Assembly: GCA_011754535.1 (NCBI GenBank)
Contig: JAAQVN010000001.1
Location: forward strand, 1,488,001 to 1,552,000
Direction: 5' to 3'
Source of the DNA: Enterobacter asburiae
GTDB taxonomy: Bacteria; Pseudomonadota; Gammaproteobacteria; Enterobacterales; Enterobacteriaceae
Length of the DNA: 64,000 nucleotides
This document shows positions 60,982 through 64,000 of this stretch, piece by piece. The notes under the pieces were generated by a model. That model did not search any database. It had not been told where the DNA came from and worked only from the letters and a program-made list of their open reading frames with translations. How positions within the stretch are numbered: the first letter of the stretch is position 1; every line of letters starts with the position of its first letter. The translations under genes and the position numbers were made by a program.

Positions 60982-61110
60982 TTAGTGGGAAGGTTTGTCG
61001 TCCTGATGCGGTTTGTTGTTAAACATATCGCACAGCATGTTCAACAGCATTAAGCGCACTTTAAAAGGAGAGTGGGTAAACACGGTCATACACCTCTTGA
61101 ATTCGTTCAT
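60982..61110 (-). CDS. mntS: Small manganese protein MntS
   Basis: 42 residues from MNEFKRCMTVF, the E. coli length, with a hydrophobic middle. It blocks manganese export by MntP so that manganese rises when scarce. The ATG at 61110 is chosen because AGGAGG lies just upstream; the longer in-frame start has no family support. In E. coli the gene lies in the RNA RybA and is repressed by MntR; two MntR-type boxes lie upstream. Confidence 0.93.
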   Translation of the reverse strand: MNEFKRCMTVFTHSPFKVRLMLLNMLCDMFNNKPHQDDKPSH

Positions 61111-61167
61111 AAGACCTCCTGATTTTTGATCCCTTCGATCCGTGAAGGGTGACTGCATTACATACAG

Positions 61168-61204
61168 ATATAGCACAGGCTATATTGTATAGCTATGGCT
61201 ATTT
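61168..61204. promoter_or_regulatory. Two MntR-type boxes between mntS and mntR
   Basis: ATATAGC-ACAG-GCTATAT (61168-61185) is perfect; ATAGC-TATG-GCTAT (61189-61202) is a second, shorter copy. They resemble the MntR site of mntH (AACATAGC-N4-GCTATGTT). They could control mntS on one side and mntR on the other. Confidence 0.72.
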
Positions 61205-61293
61205 CGTTAATTTTTTGTGCTTGCAGAGCTATGGTTTACAATGTGCGCTCTCGATACCGGGCGCTGGAAGCGTCACCCCACTGAGGAAGTACA

Positions 61294-61767
61294 ATGAACC
61301 GTCGTGCAGGTAAGCCAACAATGAGGAAAACGACGCAACTGGTGAATGTTGAAGAACATGTTGAAGGTTTTCGCCAGGTCCGTGAGGCGCACCGGCGTGA
61401 ACTGATTGATGATTACGTTGAGCTGATTTCCGATCTGATCCGCGAGGTCGGGGAAGCGCGTCAGGTTGATATGGCCGCCAGGCTGGGGGTTTCGCAGCCG
61501 ACGGTCGCGAAAATGTTAAAACGCCTGGCCTCGGTGGGCCTTATTGAAATGATTCCCTGGCGCGGCGTGTTTCTGACGCCGGAAGGGGAGAAGCTTGCGC
61601 AGGAGAGCCGCGAGCGTCACCAGCTTGTCGAGAATTTTTTGCTGGTGCTGGGCGTCAGCCCGGAAATTGCCCGCCGGGATGCGGAAGGAATGGAGCACCA
61701 CGTTAGCGAAGAGACGCTGGTGAAGTTTCGTGAGTTTACCCTTAAATATGGTCCCTCCGCTGAATGA
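61294..61767 (+). CDS. mntR: Manganese-responsive regulator MntR
   Basis: 157 residues of the DtxR/MntR family. Winged helix: [24 protein letters not shown] (in part). Metal-site residues are expected in [11 protein letters not shown] and nearby Glu and His. Represses mntH and mntS when manganese is plentiful. The stop overlaps the ybiR start by four bases. Confidence 0.95.
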   Translation: MNRRAGKPTMRKTTQLVNVEEHVEGFRQVREAHRRELIDDYVELISDLIREVGEARQVDMAARLGVSQPTVAKMLKRLASVGLIEMIPWRGVFLTPEGEKLAQESRERHQLVENFLLVLGVSPEIARRDAEGMEHHVSEETLVKFREFTLKYGPSAE

Positions 61768-62873
61768 AAATCCCTGGACTGCAGGCCCTGTCACGCGATC
61801 GTTTCTTCCATCTCTTATTAATTATTGGCGCAGCGTTAAGCCTGTTTGTGCCGTTTGCGCCACAGGCCTGGTCTGCGGCGATTGACTGGCGCACCATCAT
61901 TACCCTGAGCGGGTTAATGATGCTGACCAAAGGGGTCGAGCTGAGCGGCTATTTTGACGTGCTGGGCCGTAAAATGGTGCGCCGTTTTGCCACCGAGCGC
62001 AGGCTGGCCCTGTTTATGGTGTTCTCCGCCGCAGTACTGTCAACGTTTCTGACCAACGACGTGGCGCTGTTTATCATCGTGCCCCTCACGCTCACGCTGC
62101 GTAAGCTGTGCGAGATCCCGGTCAGCCGCTTGATCATCTTTGAAGCGCTCGCCGTTAACGCGGGTTCTCTGTTGACCCCTATCGGCAACCCGCAAAATAT
62201 CCTCCTCTGGGGACGTTCCGGTCTGTCGTTCGCTGCTTTTACCTGGCAGATGGCGCCTCTCGCGCTGGTGATGATGCTGTCGCTGTTGGCAGTGTGCTGG
62301 TTCGCGTTTCCGGATAAAAAGCTGCAATACCATAGCGGGACCACGGGCCCGCAGTGGCAGCCGCGGCTGGTCTGGAGCTGCCTCGGGCTGTATATCGTCT
62401 TTCTGTTCGCCCTGGAGCTGAAGTACGAGCTGGCGGGCGTCCTGCTCGTCGCTGCGGGCTTTGTCGTACTGGCACGGCGCGTGCTGGTGAGCGTGGACTG
62501 GACGCTGCTGCTGGTCTTTATGGCGATGTTTATTGATGTGCATCTTCTTATCCAGCTTCCGGTACTGCAAAACGTTCTGCACAGCGTCAGCGGCTTGTCG
62601 CAGCCGGGGCTGTGGCTGACGGCGATTGGCCTGTCGCAGTTTATCAGCAACGTGCCTGCCACCATTCTGCTGCTCAACTACGTTCCGCCGGACACGCTGC
62701 TGGCCTGGGCGGTTAACATTGGCGGGTTTGGGCTGCTGCCCGGCTCCCTGGCAAACCTGATCGCCCTGCGCATGGCCAACGACCGCCGCATCTGGTGGCG
62801 CTTCCATCTCTGGTCGATTCCGATGCTGCTCTGGGCTGCGGCGATCGGTTTCGGACTATTCCTTCTCATATAG
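61764..62873 (+). CDS. ybiR: YbiR, putative anion/arsenite-type transporter
   Basis: 369 residues with about eleven helices of the ArsB/NhaD (ion transporter) superfamily: [47 protein letters not shown]. The Asn-Asp and Gly-Asn-Pro turns are typical of substrate sites. The substrate is unknown. Translational overlap with mntR suggests a link to metal stress, but this is inference. Confidence 0.9.
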   Translation: MKIPGLQALSRDRFFHLLLIIGAALSLFVPFAPQAWSAAIDWRTIITLSGLMMLTKGVELSGYFDVLGRKMVRRFATERRLALFMVFSAAVLSTFLTNDVALFIIVPLTLTLRKLCEIPVSRLIIFEALAVNAGSLLTPIGNPQNILLWGRSGLSFAAFTWQMAPLALVMMLSLLAVCWFAFPDKKLQYHSGTTGPQWQPRLVWSCLGLYIVFLFALELKYELAGVLLVAAGFVVLARRVLVSVDWTLLLVFMAMFIDVHLLIQLPVLQNVLHSVSGLSQPGLWLTAIGLSQFISNVPATILLLNYVPPDTLLAWAVNIGGFGLLPGSLANLIALRMANDRRIWWRFHLWSIPMLLWAAAIGFGLFLLI

Positions 62874-62974
62874 TGCGCAATTTGTCAGTTTTTCCTGGCA
62901 AACGTATAGCAACGTCCTAGCTTTAGTGAACGGCATAGTGTGATGCCGCTCACTGACAGGACCGTTGCTGAACT

Positions 62975-64000
62975 ATGGCTGAAGATCAAAACCCGCCTGC
63001 TGACGAGCAGGACAAAAACAATAATGAGCGTAAGCGCCCGGGCAAGAAACCGTTAATTATCCTCGGCATTGTCGTGGTGGTAATGGTCGTTGTGGCGCTG
63101 GTCTGGTGGTTTTTAACCCGTAACGAAGAGACGACCGACGACGCCTTTACCGACGGCGACGTGGTGACGATTGCCCCCAAGACGGCGGGCTACGTTACCG
63201 AGCTGCGCGTGCGCGATAACCAGCGTGTGAAAAAGGGCGACCTGCTGGTAGTCATCGATCCGCGTGATACTACCGCGCAGCGCGATCAGGCTCAGGCGCA
63301 GCTTGGGCTGGCTATCGCGCAGCTCCATCAGGCCCAGGCGCAGCTGGCGCTCTCAAAAGTGCAGTATCCCGCCCAGCGTGATGAAGCTAAAGCGCAGGTG
63401 CTGAAAGCGCAGGCCGATCTGGCGAACGCGCAGGCAGAGTACCGTCGCCAGCGCGGCGTCGACCCGCGCGCGACCACCCAGCAAAGTATTGATTCCGCGA
63501 ATGCTCAGCTACGCAGCGCCCAGGCCGGTCTGGCCAGCGCCCAGGCGCAGCTGGAAGTGGCGGAGCAGGTTCAGCTGCAAATTCGACAGCAGGAGACCAA
63601 CGTCGAAGCCCGCGAGCGTCAGGTCGATCAGGCCAAAGCGCAGCTGGAAACCGCCAACCTGAACCTCTCTTACACCGAAGTCCGCGCTCCGTTCGACGGC
63701 TTTGTCACCAAACGCAACGTGCAGCCCGGCACGCTGGTGCAGGCGGGCACCGCGCTGTTCTCGCTGGTTTCCCCGAACGTGTGGGTGGTGGCGAACTTTA
63801 AAGAGTCCCAGCTTGAGCGCATGAAGCCCGGCGATAAGGTCAGCGTCTCCGTGGATGCCTGGCCGGATATGGAACTTGAGGGCCATATCGACAGCATCCA
63901 GCAGGGCAGCGGTTCGCGCTTCTCCGCCTTCCCGTCGGAAAACGCCACCGGTAACTTTGTGAAGATTGTTCAGCGCGTGCCGGTAAAAATCGTCATTGAT
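62975..64000 (+). CDS. EmrA/HlyD-type membrane fusion protein (incomplete at right edge)
   Basis: From the ATG at 62975 the frame is open to the window edge (342 codons). It has a charged Lys/Asn-rich cytoplasmic start, one membrane helix (~residues 29-46), a lipoyl half (VVTIAPKTAGYVTELRV), a long Ala/Gln coiled coil (~95-215), the second lipoyl half (LSYTEVRAPFDGFVTKRNVQPGTLV in part) and beta-barrel segments. It matches MFS- or RND-linked drug-efflux adaptors such as EmrA. A partner transporter is expected just beyond the edge. E. coli has ybiS here as I recall. Confidence 0.85.
   Translation, partial: MAEDQNPPADEQDKNNNERKRPGKKPLIILGIVVVVMVVVALVWWFLTRNEETTDDAFTDGDVVTIAPKTAGYVTELRVRDNQRVKKGDLLVVIDPRDTTAQRDQAQAQLGLAIAQLHQAQAQLALSKVQYPAQRDEAKAQVLKAQADLANAQAEYRRQRGVDPRATTQQSIDSANAQLRSAQAGLASAQAQLEVAEQVQLQIRQQETNVEARERQVDQAKAQLETANLNLSYTEVRAPFDGFVTKRNVQPGTLVQAGTALFSLVSPNVWVVANFKESQLERMKPGDKVSVSVDAWPDMELEGHIDSIQQGSGSRFSAFPSENATGNFVKIVQRVPVKIVID

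Overview
The window looks like chromosome of an enteric bacterium close to Enterobacter (cloacae-complex type). Most of it follows the Escherichia coli gene order of the ybhA-pgl-ybhC-bio-uvrB-moa-ybh-rhlE-dinG-ybi-gln-dps-ompX-mntR stretch, with products that I recall as near-identical to E. coli proteins. Differences from E. coli are a complete histidine-utilisation (hut) cluster between ybhC and ybhB, an extra ABC ATPase after bioD, a chaperone-usher fimbrial operon between dinG and ybiB, and an efflux-type membrane fusion protein after ybiR. Species assignment is inference.

Layout. 1-5500 is an AT-rich accessory segment: the end of a probable toxin/effector gene with a small membrane protein as likely immunity partner, a decaying IS3-family element, a KAP-type P-loop NTPase with a small companion gene, and a full-length divergent ybhA-like HAD phosphatase. 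The native ybhA survives only as its first ~70 codons (5504-5815), so the segment ends inside ybhA and appears to bring a replacement copy. 5956-8819 holds pgl, a small hydrophobic peptide gene with a duplicated leader repeat, and the lipoprotein gene ybhC. An intact phage lambda attB core lies just upstream of ybhC.

9044-15286 is hutIGC then hutUH, all on + and probably self-controlled by HutC. 15371-20899 is ybhB and the biotin genes, with bioA divergent from bioBFCD across a BirA operator. 20862-25332 has the orphan ABC ATPase, a DnaA-box/LexA-box regulatory region, uvrB and ybhK. 25473-28387 is the molybdopterin operon moaABCDE with a ModE operator and a Moco riboswitch.

28452-42216 carries ybhL, the ybhN-clsB-ybhP membrane-lipid group, ybhQ, the cecR-ybhGFSR drug-efflux operon, rhlE and the SOS helicase dinG. 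42203-47572 is a five-gene fimbrial operon on -, whose terminator lies inside the dinG 3' end. 47829-53518 has ybiB, ybiJ, ybiI (with a damaged zinc finger), mcbA, rlmF and mscM. 53643-55849 is glnHPQ with NtrC sites and a sigma-54 type promoter. Then come dps, rhtA, ompX, a repeat-rich spacer, opgE, mntS, mntR, ybiR and the start of an EmrA-like gene that runs off the right edge.

The strongest leads for something new are the ybhA replacement at the island boundary, the left-edge effector/immunity pair and the KAP NTPase pair. Next are the 29-residue membrane peptide locus, the orphan UrtE-like ATPase with a degenerate signature motif, and the Cys-to-Tyr change in YbiI.
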